64,000 nucleotides of DNA from Blepharisma japonicum (taxonomy: Eukaryota > Ciliophora > Heterotrichea > Heterotrichida > Blepharismidae), in assembly GCA_949751835.1 (NCBI GenBank), contig CATKHK010000013.1, positions 248,001 through 312,000 on the forward strand, read 5' to 3'. The notes beneath the pieces are model-generated. The model was given only the letters and a program-made list of their open reading frames with translations. It searched no databases and was not told the origin of the DNA. Positions 44,287 through 56,841 of the stretch are shown one piece after another. The translations under genes and the position numbers were made by a program. The stretch's first letter is position 1; each line of letters starts with the position of its first letter.

Positions 44287-45309
44287 TTACAAATGTCTCG
44301 CTTTTATAGGTCCTTTTGGCTTAATAAACTTACTCTCAATACTCTGCTTATTTTCTACTATATCCGTTATATTTGATATATCGTCCAAATCCTGCATAAA
44401 TTTCTGCCAGGGATGCAATAACGGTGGCTCTGGAGTATAAGCTTGAGGTCCTTTTACTCTTTTCTCAGCTGAATGGTTTTCTGATTGGGTTCTTCTCACT
44501 TGTTTGTCTACTTGGCTTACAAAGGATTGTTTGTCTAGTTTAAAGCCTTTGGAAAGCTGCTGAAATCGATTCGGCCGTGATGTACTTAAATCAGGCGTCG
44601 GATTTCTTGATGGATGATTCGTTGATAAATCTTCCCAGGGCTGGAAAATTTCGTCGCATTTTAATGAAATTTTTGAAATATCTAAATCGATTCTTGATTG
44701 ATTTATACTATCCATCTCAATTCTTGACAAATTTATACTTGTGTCCACACTATTTAGCACTGTTGCTATCTGCTTTTTAGAGAAACTCCCTTTTCTTAGA
44801 TCAATCCTCTGCTGTTTTTCAGGTGGTTGCGGCAATTGTTTAACAGATTTTCTAATTTCCACATTTCGGCTACTTAGTCTTGGTTTTTCTTTTAATTCAT
44901 AGGGCATACAAATATCTTCTTTATCTATAGGAGACTTAGGCAGAAGAATGCTCGTATCAACATCTTTAGGTTTAAAATGAGTTGGCATATATCACCTTTG
45001 TTTTGTAGTAGAATTTGAGCGTGAAGGAGAATTCATTACAGATGAAACTCCTTTTTTTTGAGCTAGTGGAGGGAGTATTTGAGAAGACTGTGGCTTGCCA
45101 CCTCCTTGATCTGGGGTGTGGCATCTGAACGGTTCAACTTTTTTTCGAATGAATTGAGGTTCATGTTTGGCTTCTGGAGGTTTTGGTATCAAAATTCCTC
45201 TGCTTTGTATTGTTGGTTGATTTATTCGTGACAAAGGAGATTGTTTAGGAACTTCTCTGATATTTACGAACACTTTTTTAGCTGGACCTGTGTATCGTTG
45301 GACTTTCAT
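44287..45309 (-). CDS. Disordered basic protein, unknown
   Basis: A protein of 340 residues from ATG at 45309, with one TGA-Trp at 44992-44994 (TKQRWYMPT). Pro, Ser, Lys, Arg and Gln rich with no domain. Two near-repeats, INLSRIEMDS and INQSRIDLDISK, lie near 200. The last 40 residues contain a short helix-like segment. No known family. An earlier non-ATG opening of the frame exists but has no ATG. Confidence 0.6.
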
Positions 45310-45593
45310 ATTTGGCCCTTGCAAGATTTTAAAAATTAGCTTATTCAGATATGAATCAATTTAGAGTTCTATATAAAATACAGAATTTTTGACTTGAAAA
45401 AGCTTTATTATTTTAAATTTAAATAAATGGATAAAAAGAAAATTCATTAAGAATTGTTAAAAATTAATAATCGGGATTAACCGTCTATTAAATAAATTTT
45501 GAACATAAATAATGAAGAAGACCATATATAATTATTATAAAAAAGATTAATATTTAAATTAATCATTTTTATGAGATTTTCACAAAGGATTAA

Positions 45594-48182
45594 TTATACG
45601 CAAGGACATATAAGCTGAACTTCCTCATCTCTTTGATAGCATGACATTTTTGTCCAATTACCAAACAGTAAATTATATTTTCCATCATCAACTTCTTCAA
45701 AGCTTAAAGTAGTTCTATTACCGTACTCTAAAATCGGTATATCGTTGAAATCTTCTGCATGAGTATCGTTCATCCATATTTCATAGCCACCACCATCCTT
45801 ATTTCATGGTTCTTTCAAAATTTCTAATTTATTTATCAATTCAAATCCCCACTGTTGGCAAATTGTATCTTTTGCCATGCAGCTTTCGTAGCAGGTTTCG
45901 TTGGAGCTTGTTAATTGGACTTTTAGCTTTTTCTTTAGCTGATTTAATATTTTTTCTTTAGGAGGAGTGATATTTTGAGCGAAATCATAATTTTGAGGTT
46001 TTCTGCAAATGCAATATGCTGATTTTGTGCCCATAGCAGCTGCTAGCTCTTCACATATACCCGCATAAGGGTCCACCCTTATTATTTCTTGGACTTGAAT
46101 AGCCATTTCTTCTTTTCCATTTCCTACAGCTACATTTGCTACAGGATAAATCTCTCCGTCTTCATCCTTTTTCATCACTTTTTTCAGATTTTCTTTTGAA
46201 GTTAATAATCCATAGACTTCAAAGATTGCTTTTTCATCTTCATGTATTGTAGCCCTAATTCTATAATTTTTGCTTTCATCTTTATCATTTAATTCTTGGA
46301 ATTCTGCTTGAATTATTTCTTTAAATGTAATTTTTTTGCAAAATTCTAAAGCATTTTCATTCTTTATCCTATTATTTACCGCAAAAATTCCTAATCTCCC
46401 TAAAGTTTTCAATGGTTCAATGCCATAAAGCATTTCTCCTATTTTGAAAAATGGCAAGCAAGAGCATCTATGTAAAGGAATTTTCATATCAGAGCACTCC
46501 CTAAAATCGTCAATTTTTTCTGAAAATAAGGAAAGTGAGTGATTTGAATCAGTCATTGACCTTCATGTTAAATAAAGATCAGAATTAGGCTTGAGATTTC
46601 CATACGGAACTGTGGCTAAATGTTTTAGCGTCATATACCAATCAAATCTACTCACCAATCTTTGTGTATTGTGCTTAAGAAACTCATCAGCACCCATTTT
46701 ATTAATGAGTCCTTTATTTGCGATTAATATATGAAAAGGGAGCTGATTTTCTACGTAACCTTCTGGATAAGTATCATAAGGCTCAACATGTTTTCCATGG
46801 TCACCAACGAGCATTATTGCAACATCTTCTTCTTTTTTATTGTAATAGGTTAGTGTGTCTTCAAGAAATTCCATTAAATCATTGTCAACTATTTTTATAA
46901 TAGTCCCTGCATATTCGTGAGCTTGTGATAAATGGATATATGCGAATTTATTATTTTCCTGATAATTCCTTATAAACTGCTTTGTATAATCCAAAGTATA
47001 ATAATGAGAATAATGATTCCCAATGCACCTTTTATAATTCATAAAATCAGGATATCCAAATATTTCTGATGAAGCATGCCAGAAATTTGTAGCAACGTGG
47101 TCAGTTAGAACTTTTCTACCAGTTGATTGGGTCATGTAATTCCAAACAGTGTCATAGGAAAACATAGTGACAAAACCATGCTTTTCATAGTGTTTTCAAA
47201 TAGCTTCATTTTGAAGATCCTTGTATTTTCATGTATCGCTTTGGTTATTATAGGAATATCCCTCTAACCGAATTTTGTGACTTCTTAAGTTGTAGCCGTA
47301 AAACATAGGAATTAAATTTGGCTGAGTATTTTCAGCATGAGCATTATTGATTAGAAAATCATATACAGTAAAGTTTTCTGAAAAAGTGCCATTTACTACC
47401 TGCGAATTCAAAAATTCTATGGTTTTTGGAGAATTCCTATAAAAGTGATATCTGGAATATGCATCAAATAATACAAAAAGAACAGTCAATGGCTTGATCT
47501 GACCATTAATATTCATTTCTTTCTTTAATTTTGCTGTAGTGTTAAATGCACGATCTGAGGCTGACTTTAAAAACTTATTTTTCAAAATACCTTGTTTTAA
47601 ATCTCCACACTTTCCAAAAGCATACTCACTTCTCCCTGAATCTACTTCTCCTTCATATTTTTTCCACCTCGGCCTCATTTTTGAATCATTAAGCACTTCA
47701 TCTTCAGGCAAAGTTCCTAAAACATAATTTGAATCAGAACCCTCAGGACAGTTAATTTCCAAATTATTATCTCTAAAGGATAAAAAATCTTTTCCAGCAT
47801 CACAAGTATAAAATCCATCTGTTTTGAATAAACTCTCTGCTTGCTGCTTAGAATATCCGAAGCTTCTTGGTATGCATGAGACATTATCTGAATCCTTAAA
47901 ATGAGGGATCTGAGATAGAGATCAAGACAGTATTTTTGCATTCTTATCCACAGAAATATCGCTTCAAGAAACTAAGGATTCAGAAAGGGGAGGAATTTCT
48001 GGATGTCGCTTGATTTCAATTGTTTCTTTTTCAGTAAAAATTACTTCTGAAGGCAAAATCACTTCGGGTATGTCTTGATCTTTTTCTATGAGTAATAGAA
48101 AAGTTCAAAACCCTGAGACTAAAATTAATAATAAGAAGGTGAAGAATAGTGATTTTCCTTGGCGCCGGATAATTAAATCCAT
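45594..48182 (-). CDS. DUF229/sulfatase-like type II membrane protein
   Basis: A protein of 862 residues with about eight TGA-Trp codons. A single membrane segment near the N-terminus (SLFFTFLLLILVSGFWTFLL) suggests type II topology in the secretory pathway. The central domain matches DUF229, an alkaline-phosphatase-superfamily group: VLFVLFDAYSRYHFYRNSPK (likely nucleophile Ser/Thr), WHASSEIFGYPDFM, FAYIHLSQAHEYAG, MLVGDHGKH (metal ligands) and ENQLPFHILI. The lumenal part has many Cys. Enzymes of this clan hydrolyse sulfate or phosphate esters; the substrate here is unknown. Confidence 0.85.
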
Positions 48183-48836
48183 ATAATGGATTACTTAAAG
48201 ATGAGTCATAAGTAATATATTAAAATCAACAGAGGAATATATTTGTATTGGCATTTATTGTCAGGATTTAAAATAATATTAAAAGCATAAATCAGCTACT
48301 TTATAATAATTATTTGCTGATTTACCATTTGCTATAATTAATCAATTAGCTTTAAAATCTTAAATATGCTAATTAATGATATTATAAGAGAATTTTTTGA
48401 TAATTCTTTAATTATTTATAAATGCACTTAGATTAGAGTCATTTTTATTAATAGAGAATAAATATTTTGATACAAATAAATGAGGCTTTTATACTTAATC
48501 TTCTTCTGGTTCAATAATTTTGCCCTGAATGTTGTCCAAGCCAAGGGTGGTTCTGGAATTATGGCTTTTACAAAATATTATTTTTTGCTTGTCTTTATCA
48601 TTATTTCTCAGAGAATTAAGTATTATTGTGTTATACGAATTTATATATAAAGCATATTTTAAAAAGATTATAAAACCCTAAGCCCTAAAAAATAACTTAA
48701 TTCATTATTCAAAAATTATGGCTAATAGAATTTAGACAAATTCAGAGGTTTTACTGATAATATAAGTTTAAAATTAGTTTTATCAGTATTTTAAAGCTAT
48801 TTCTTCCAAACTATTAATCTAGTTAGAACTATTATT
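48183..48836. other. Spacer with a possible gene fragment
   Basis: About 650 nt between the sulfatase-like gene and the coiled-coil gene. It is A/T rich. One minus-strand open stretch (48495-48677) is listed separately. The string CCCTAAGCCCTAA near 48676 is not a telomere array. Confidence 0.4.
48495..48677 (-). pseudogene. Open fragment without start, 60 codons
   Basis: A minus frame from just after a TAG at 48678-48680 to a TAA at 48495-48497. The last 35 residues look like real protein (CKSHNSRTTLGLDNIQGKII, then EPEED), but there is no ATG and I could not find a 15-16 nt intron joining it to an upstream exon. It may be a terminal exon or a gene remnant. Confidence 0.22.
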
Positions 48837-50161
48837 TTAAGCTTCTTCAGCTATAAAGATCTTCTCTTCATTTTCTTTAGCTCTTTCATTTTCAAGTTCT
48901 GAACTATTTTTGGCTTGGCTTGCTTTTTTCATTTCTAATTCATATTCTTTAGCCAATTTTTCGAAAGTATGCCTTTGAGCAGCAAAATTATCAGCTTGGT
49001 CTTGAAGCTCTTTCTTAAGTTCTTCCTTATCAATTTCAAGCCTCTCAATTTTTTCATTTTTTATTTGCAATTCTTCTTTACTTTTTTGCAATTCATTTCT
49101 AATACTTTCTAGTTCTCCCAACTTTCCATTTCTGAATTTTTGATAATTTTGTTTATGTTCTTCAAGAGCATCTTGCAGTTTACTTGTATTTGATCCAATA
49201 TTTTTAGATAGTTTGGTAGTTTCGTCTTCTGAAATTAAAATTGCTTTTTTTATTTCACTAAAACTCACAGATATCAAGGATTCGTTAAGAGCATCATATC
49301 TTTCGTTTCCCCTTTTTAATTCTTCTTCTAATTGTTGTTTGGTCAGGTCAAAATCCACTTGTTGATTTTCGAAATAATTGATTTTTTCCATTAATGTTTT
49401 AATGACATTAATTTTGTTAGAGATTTCATCATTTAGAATTTCATTTTTTTTTCTTTCTAAAGCAGCTTGCTTTTCTAAATTTTTAATTTTTTCTTCATTT
49501 TCTTTTAATAAATTTTCATTTTTTTTCCTTAACTTTTCTTGATTTTTTTCAACTGTACTTATAGCACTAGCAACTTCTTTACTAAGGCTGTCCTTAAAAT
49601 CACACAAATTTTGAAAAGAATTTTTTGACAAATTTTGCTGTTCAGCTTTAAATTTCTCTAAGGCATTTTTTAGTGCTGAATTAGCAGCTTCAAGCAATTT
49701 TCTTTTGTCTTCTTTCATTTTATCTAGCTCTTTCTGCAATTTTAAGCTTTTGTCTTCTTTTTCGATACTGTAAGTCTCAAACAAAGTTGCTGATTTCTTT
49801 AATTCTGCTGCTTCAGACTGAATTTTTTTATGAGATTTTGTAGTTCTTGGACTTCATTTTGATTGCTTTCAAGCTTTGATTCTAGCATTTTGCACTGGGC
49901 CTCTTGCTCAATTAAAGAATTTTTTGTTTGCATATGCTCAGATGCCAGCTTTTCAAGCTTTACATATTCTTCTTGCTTAATTGCTTCTATAGATTTAAAC
50001 TGTTCTTTTGACTCTTCTTGCATTTCTTTTTTTAGTCTTTCGTTTTCTTTAAGAATTTGAATTAATTCAAGATTTAATTTTTTATTACTAGCTTGTTCAT
50101 AGCTTAATTTAATATGATTATTCGAGAAGCTATAAGTATGCAAGAAGTGTTTCCCCACCAT
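48837..50161 (-). CDS. Long coiled-coil protein with a one-base frame break
   Basis: Two open stretches (50161-49799 and about 49829-48837) encode one continuous-looking coiled coil of about 441 residues. The break is at a run of seven T on the plus strand (49823-49829): one more base would join LQNLIKK to KIQSEAAELKK. The sequence is Glu/Lys/Leu/Asn rich with heptads throughout and no other domain. The start at 50161 is uncertain, since the frame stays open upstream for about 25 codons with no ATG. A homopolymer assembly error, true pseudogene or programmed frameshift are all possible. Confidence 0.6.
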
Positions 50162-50221
50162 ATCTTCCTCAGCAATTACCTTTTCTCTCCAGAATATAGC
50201 CCAAGAAGTGGGCTTGATTTT

Positions 50222-50709
50222 AATTACTGATAATTTTGATTTTTAGAGCAGTAAATAACAAATTGTACTTTTATACCAACGCTAATAAGAGTGTGAATAC
50301 TAAAAGCTGTTTTTGCAGAAATGTCAAAAATATTACACAAGGCTAATATGACTGACAAACACTAAATGATATTATATACTGAGAAAGTGGCTCTATTGAA
50401 GGCTAAAAGAGTGGATTAAGTTTGCTCCTATTGATGGGGCTAGTGCAAGATTGGACTGCCTTTCCAGAAATTCGAAAAACTAATTTATGGTCAGTTTTCA
50501 ACCAAGAAGGCTCCCAAACTAGGCGCACAGTCAGACAGCATGCTAGGGGACTGCCTGATTGGCTATCTTAATTCTGCTGATCATTCCTTTCCAACCTTTG
50601 ACCCTAAGATAAAAACTTGACCTGGATGTGTACTAGGGTTGGCCTAGATAAAAACTGTGAATGCTATCCTCCATTCAAAAGGCTCCTAGGTCACCCCCAG
50701 CTACAGATA
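50222..50709. other. Less A/T-rich spacer of unknown nature
   Basis: About 490 nt visibly richer in G and C than other spacers, with imperfect internal repeats (GGACTGCC twice, GATAAAAACT twice, GGCTCC twice). No open frame beyond short ones. A hairpin AGCCCA-AGAAG-TGGGCT lies just before it at 50199-50215. It may be a mobile-element remnant or a noncoding RNA gene; I cannot decide. Confidence 0.3.
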
Positions 50710-51585
50710 CTAAGAGGATAGGCTGGTTAGTCACGCCAGCTTTATGCATTCTTGTTTATTGGCAATGGCAGATTCATATGACGAAATTTGTTTTTGGAAG
50801 GTGGCATTTTCTATAAAAAATTCGGTCTTGCTTTGACTAGTTTCATCAAATTTTTGCCTAATTTGATCTTTGGAATCGCTTATTATGTTTTTCACCGATT
50901 GGCTCGATACTGGTGTACTAATTTGCGAAATTTGAGGCTCAGAGTAGATCTGCGATTTTTTTTCATTTTTCTGAGGCATTACATATAGCTGAGGGGGGGC
51001 TTTATATTCGATTTTTTCATTCTTAGAACAGTTTTCACTGTGATTTATATTTTGCGTTAGCTGCTGACATACTTTTTTTATCTGTTCTGGCATCGTAATA
51101 TTTTTAGAATATCCAGCATTATCTTTTTTCTTCTCGATATATGGAGCTATTGGAACAAAAATTTCGGGCTTTTCTTGAGTTTCTATTTGATTATATAGCT
51201 CAACAACCTTACGGACTGCCTGAGTTTTATCGTCAATATAAAGATATCGATTGGCATCTAATGCTGAACTTGAGGTTGTGCCACTAGAATTTTGCAATAA
51301 TTGCTTTTTTAAATCATCCACATTAGCATTTGTTTTTATCTCTTCCTTTTTCTCAATTTTTTTTTCTTCAAACATTTTGGCCTTTACTTCAGATATATTT
51401 ATCTTGACTCCCATATCAAAATCTGCTTTTTTGAATTCCTTATTATAATTTTGCTGAAGCATTTTTACCCTATCACTAAAGCTGGTTCTTATTTCAGGAA
51501 ATGCTTGATTAGTTTTCTCTTCTTTATTTTCAGGATTTGTCTCAACTGAAGGGCTAATCAATTGGGGTTGCTGAGGTGCTTGCAT
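50710..51585 (-). CDS. Disordered protein with motifs shared with the actin fusion
   Basis: A protein of 291 residues from ATG at 51585; TGA at 50731-50733 reads as Trp and the stop is TAG at 50710. It is Gln, Lys, Glu and Ser rich without a known domain. Short motifs such as SFSDRVKMLQQNYNKEF and INISEVKAKMFEEKK resemble the [16 protein letters not shown] units in the N-terminal extension of the actin fusion 1.4 kb upstream on the same strand. A cytoskeletal or actin-linked role is inferred from that likeness only. Confidence 0.6.
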
Positions 51586-53002
51586 AAAATTATTCTGATA
51601 AAACAAATTTTATAGAATCAAAGTTATAATGGTGGAATTTTGTATAATAAGGAAACAAAAATTTGTTTAGTTTAAAGAAAAGCAAAGATTCATTGAATAT
51701 TCTTAGGAAATTAGACTTAGATCTACTAATTCTGAATATAGAAATGATTTCCATTTAGAGTTCAAATATCATAGATCAGGCTAGTAGGTAATTAATTTAT
51801 ATTATTATAACACTTATACTTTCTTTACTCAAGAAATTTGCTTTAAATATAATTCCTATAAGATTATCTTATTCGAAATTATTATTTTAAGATAAATTAA
51901 TGAATTTCTAATCTAGATGGTTTCCATTTTGAGAAAGGTTATCTAAGCTCTGTCAAAATATTTCATCCTTAACGAATATATAGAAAACTCTTCTCTTTTT
52001 TTTATGATTCCAAAACTCGGAGCTTATGCTTTCCCCTTCAAGAGATCTATAGTTGCTATAAATATATTAATTCAATCATTTAAAAATTTTGATTGGAGAC
52101 TTCTTTGAGCATTTGGCTGCTTCAATTTAATTGTGATCCTAAGTTATTATCCAAATAACTTCTTCTTCAACATAATTAAAATCATATGATAAAGCGAAAT
52201 ATAAAAGAAATAAAACATCAAGATAAATAGTAAAACCAAATTCTCTACAGAAATATATATGATTATACATTATGTATTAAGTTTTTAATAGCTTGATGGT
52301 CTGAATTTAAAAGGCCAAATATGCTAGCTGAAGTGTAGATGATAATGCTATCGAAATATTGTCAGTTTGAACATTTTTCAAACAATAAACTGATCTACAT
52401 ACAAGTCTAGATCAGTCGGTATATTTCTAGACCAGTGCATAAAAATCACTAGCTATAATTTTATTTGCCCACTAAGGATTTTTTTCCTGAAAAATAGGGG
52501 ATATTCCAATAGTTATGCTTACTTATGGAGAGATGCTAGCATCATTGCACATCTCAATTATTTTTTGTAGAGAAAAATTATGATAAAAATTATAAAATGA
52601 GCCCCTGCAATAAATTGGTAACCACATCATTCTGTACAATTAAATAAGATTAAAATTATTTTGATTAATCACAGAAAAATTGTTTTCTTAATTAATATAC
52701 ACCATCTTGCAAAAGCTTCAAATTGATTTTTTTAGGGTTGACTAAGTGTGCTCTAGTTAATCATGCAGGCTTATGCATGAATTGAATTAAAAATCTATTT
52801 GAGGATTAAATTACCTCTGCATTTTGCATAATGAGTTTTGCCAGTGTTTTAATTTAATAAAATATGATGAAGCTTCTACATAATGGATTTTACTAATAAG
52901 AGTTATAAAATGTATCATGCTTTCTTCTATTCATAAATTATTAATTATATAGTATAACATATAAATCGCTTATAAAAATAAGTTAAATGGTACGTAGCCC
53001 AC
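51586..53002. other. Long spacer, nothing coding
   Basis: About 1.4 kb, strongly A/T rich. No gene seen with TGA as Trp. A 7-bp hairpin (GTTTGAA-CATTT-TTCAAAC) at 52365-52383 and the pair TCTAGATCAGT / TCTAGACCAGT near 52410-52435 are the only structures noted. Confidence 0.4.
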
Positions 53003-55591
53003 TTAGAAGCACTTGCGATGAACAATGCTAGCTCCTGCTTCATCATATTCTGCCTTGGTTACCCACATATTTTGGAAGCTGGAAAGAGAACTGAGAATTG
53101 ATCCTCCAAGCCAGGTTGAGAATTTTCTTTCCGGTGGTGCAACTACTTTAATTTTCATGAATGGTGACTTTGCTACAAGTTCTTTTGTAAGCCTTTCAGC
53201 AATCCCTGGATACATAGTAGACCCTCCACTCATGACAATATTATTATATAAGTCTTTTCTTAAATCTATATCGCATTGAATAATTGAACGATAAACAGAC
53301 TCATCAATTCCGTCAATATCGAGCCCAAATAGGTTTGGCTGGAATAAAACTTCAGGGGCTCTGAATCTTTCGTTTCCAAGTGTGATTGTGCTTCCATCAG
53401 GCATTTGGTAGTTCTTTTCAATATGCGAAGAATAACTACTTATACTCATTTCCTCTCAGAAGTCCAAAGCAACATAGCAGAGCTCCTCTTTTATATTTCT
53501 GATGATTTCTTTTTCAGCTGAGCTGTTTAATCTGTAGCCTCTTTCTGTCATGAGCCTAGCTAACTGTGAGGTCAAGTCACGGCCACCGAGATCAATTCTT
53601 TTGATTGCTTGAGGCAAAGAATAGCCTTCATAGATTGGTACAACATGAGTAACTCCATCACCCGAATCCACAACCATACCTGTAGTTCTGCCAGAGCTGT
53701 ACAGCGACAGCACAGCTTGGACGGCGACGTAGAAAGCAGGGACGTTGAAAGTTTCGAACATGATTTGCGTCATTTCTTCTCTCTTGTTCTTAGGATTGAG
53801 AGGAGCTTCAGTAAGGAGGACTGGATACTTGTCAGAAGGGACTCTTAACTCGTTGAAGAAAGTATGATGCCATATTTTTTCCATGTCATCCCAGTTAGTA
53901 ACAATACCGTGATCAATTGGGTATTTAAGATTTAAACCGCCTCTTTTAGCTTGTGCTTCATCACCAACATAGACATCCTTTTGATTTATTCCAATATAGA
54001 CTCCATGGCATCTTGGGCGGCCGACTAAACTTGAGAAGACTGATCTTGGGAAATCGTCACCAGCAAAGCCAGCCTTCAGCATTGATGAGCCGTTATCAAT
54101 GACAATAGCTGTGACGAATTGAGAAGGAATCGATAAGAATCTGATATCTATGGCATTTGGTTGAGAAACTGGTTTGGGATCATCTGGTTTAGTATCAGCT
54201 CGATCTTCTTTTTCTGTAAATTCTGGAGAAACTCTCCAGACCTCTACTTCTTTATCATATCCAAAATATTTGCTTTCGCTAATTTCTTGTCCATATTGAA
54301 GGTTTTCAACTCTTATATCTTTACATTTGTCAATGCAGGATGTTTTGGAGTCAATTTCTATAGATGTCTTTATATTTTCAATTTTTACCCCAGTTTCAAC
54401 AACAACGGGTATTCTTATTTTGTCCCTCTCTACATATTCTTTCATATTAGCTATTCTTTGATCAAGAGAAGGGATGCTTTCATTATCTTTTTCTGGGATT
54501 TCAGGTTGTTGGCATACGATCTTTTCTCTATTTTGATCGTTTTTATCATTTATTGGAGTGAAATTATCACTGGCAATACCAAGAGGGGAAGATTGTTGAG
54601 AATTTTTACTTTCTTCAGTTTCCTGCACTTGATCAGTTTTTCCATTTATAAGTGGAGAACTATCACTTATTGTCTCTGATTTTATAGTTTTTTGAGGAGT
54701 TTTATTGTCTTCACTTGCTCTCAGTTGTGAAATTCCATCATTTACAGGAATAAACATTTCTTGCTGCTGCTCAGGAGCCCGAAAGTGCTGAGGAGATTTT
54801 TCCTCTTCTCCTTGAAATTTTGCAATTTTATCCTTTATAGTAAGACTGACTCCTATATTTATTCCTTGATCTATAGGTTCGGTATTATGGAAATTTTTAT
54901 AATTTTCTTGAATTGAAGCAACTCTTTCACTAATAGAAGGGAAATTTTGACTGTTTATTTTAGACTGTACAGGTCGTTCACTTTCTATTTTTTTGGCTTC
55001 ACGTTGAGCTATCCTTTCTTTTATAGAATTAAAAGCTTCTTTACTTATTTCTGTTTTATTTAATTGCTGGGTAGACTGAGTAGATTCATCTTTCTGATTA
55101 ATTTGAGATTTTATTTGACTTATAGGACAAAATTTATATCCATTTAATTCTGAAGTTACCTTTTTTTGAGGAACTTTTAGATTTTCTTGAAATTTTGATA
55201 TTCTTTCGTTTAAAGAAATTCCTCCATGTGTTGATTCTTGTTTAAGAGGTACTTTGCTCTCTTCTAAAGTAGACCTTTCTTGTATTATAGTAGAAACTTT
55301 TTCGTTAATAGGAATATTATTATCTGAACGAATATTATTATCTCTGGGACTAATTGGCTGAATCAACTGTCTTCCAATGCTGCTGTTAGAAATTTCTGGT
55401 GGATTTTCTGTGCTTTTTTGCGAACTTCCTTTTTCAAGTAATTTTGCTTTCCTTGCTTCTTTTAATTCTTCTAAAGTTGGGACTTTTGATTTTATTGAAT
55501 TATCTTTGCAGAACATTTTGCATTTGTCTTGAATGGAAGCTGAGTTTAAATTATCTGATGAGTTTGCAGTCTGAGAGCTTGGGTTTTGCAT
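53003..55591 (-). CDS. Actin fused to a ~490-residue repeat-bearing N-terminal extension
   Basis: A single frame of 862 residues, joined at one TGA (53456-53458). Residues about 495-862 are a complete actin: [81 protein letters not shown] and the C-terminus [12 protein letters not shown]. The Gln and Asp of the ATPase site and His of YPIDHG are kept. The extension (1-490) is Ser/Gln/Glu/Lys rich and contains about ten degenerate units of the form S(I/L)xERI(A/S)xxQE. No Met lies just before the actin part, so a separate start is unlikely. The acidic actin N-terminus is absent. Confidence 0.9.
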
Positions 55592-56430
55592 CTAATACTA
55601 ATTATAGATTTATATTGATTTGTAGAAACACAAATAATATGTTTAGATTAAATTAAATATGGTTAAGAAATGTTATCAGAAAATTTTACTAAATTTAACT
55701 CCATAAGAAAAATTTTTTGCATTTATTCAGAGGTCTAATTTTAAAATTTGTTGAGTAAATTGAATACCCTCAACCACCTTAATGCGCCTTTTATATTAAA
55801 AAAGAAAGTATCAAACTCTTATCAAAACCTAGCCACTCTAGTTAGCACAGCTGTTTTTTCATTTTCTGCTGGCTCAAGGAAATTCAATCTCAAAGGATGA
55901 GATTGGATTAAATTGTTTTTGATTTATATATTATTTTTTTAAACTCATTTAAGCTAATATATTTGCTTCTCATAGAAAAATAAAATTACTATAAAATTTA
56001 AAACAAAAATTACTCCTATTCGTGAAGGAATAAAATTTTATTTTTTGTTCACGTAGAGAGAGGGCAGTTGTGATTTTCTCGAGATTTGCTCTATGTACAC
56101 ATTTTTTGGTCAAAATTCTGAAATAAAAAATATTCTCTGACTCTGGTGGGATAAGGTTTCTTTATTTATTTTATCCTAATGATGTAGATTCATAATTATG
56201 ATTATATCTTATATTTATATCCAATTTACTCATCTGAATAACTAATACACACTATCATATTTTTTTAGAATTTTCATTGCAAAACGTTTTTTGCGTTTCG
56301 GTTTTCATTCGATTTTCAAAACATGAAAATTACACTCATTTTTAGGCTTGAAATTTACTGTAATTTGCACATCAGCTTCTTTTTCATGAGTACCCGTTTT
56401 AAACAATTTTATTAGATTATATAAATAAAT
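55592..56430. other. Divergent spacer
   Basis: About 840 nt of A/T-rich DNA between the actin fusion and a small membrane protein gene. It should contain both promoters. No ORF, RNA gene or repeat recognised. Confidence 0.4.
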
Positions 56431-56841
56431 ATGAAACTTATAGGAGCTCTAATACTTTTAGATGTTTTTTACTTGATTATTTGGTTTATTGATATTTATC
56501 TTATTCAATTTTGCTTAGGATTTACAACATTTTGCATATATGAAATATATAATTGGAAGCCTTTACCTAAGCATAAGGATGGCAGCTGGATAAGATGATT
56601 TTTCGAAAAATTGCTGGTCTTTTTCTTTGGATCTATGATTTTGCTACCAATTTACCTCATAAGAGATATGCAATGGAAAAAGCTATTTAGAATTCTTGGA
56701 TCCATTCTTGTACTTATAATTATCCCTGTAAGTTTATTTAACTCAACATGGATTTTGATTAATCTTGCAATCGGCCTGCCACTAATAAAGGAATATCTAG
56801 AATTGATTTGCGCATTTTGCATGCATAAAACGATGGTATAG
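56431..56841 (+). CDS. Small multi-pass membrane protein, unknown
   Basis: A protein of 136 residues ending at TAG, with one TGA-Trp near 56596 (SWIRWFFEKL). Three to four hydrophobic segments: 4-38, 60-80, 88-103 and 105-125. No family recognised. It starts at ATG 56431 after an A/T-rich leader. Confidence 0.6.

Noticed and set aside
48671-48690. CCCTAA-like strings that could suggest a telomere
   Set aside because: Only two imperfect units in internal A/T-rich sequence; not an array.
50199-50215. Hairpin AGCCCA/TGGGCT as a mobile-element end
   Set aside because: No matching inverted copy or target-site duplication was found on the far side of the neighbouring segment.
52365-52383. 7-bp hairpin as a terminator
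   Set aside because: Eukaryotic context, A/T-rich background, and about 630 nt from the nearest gene end; most likely chance.
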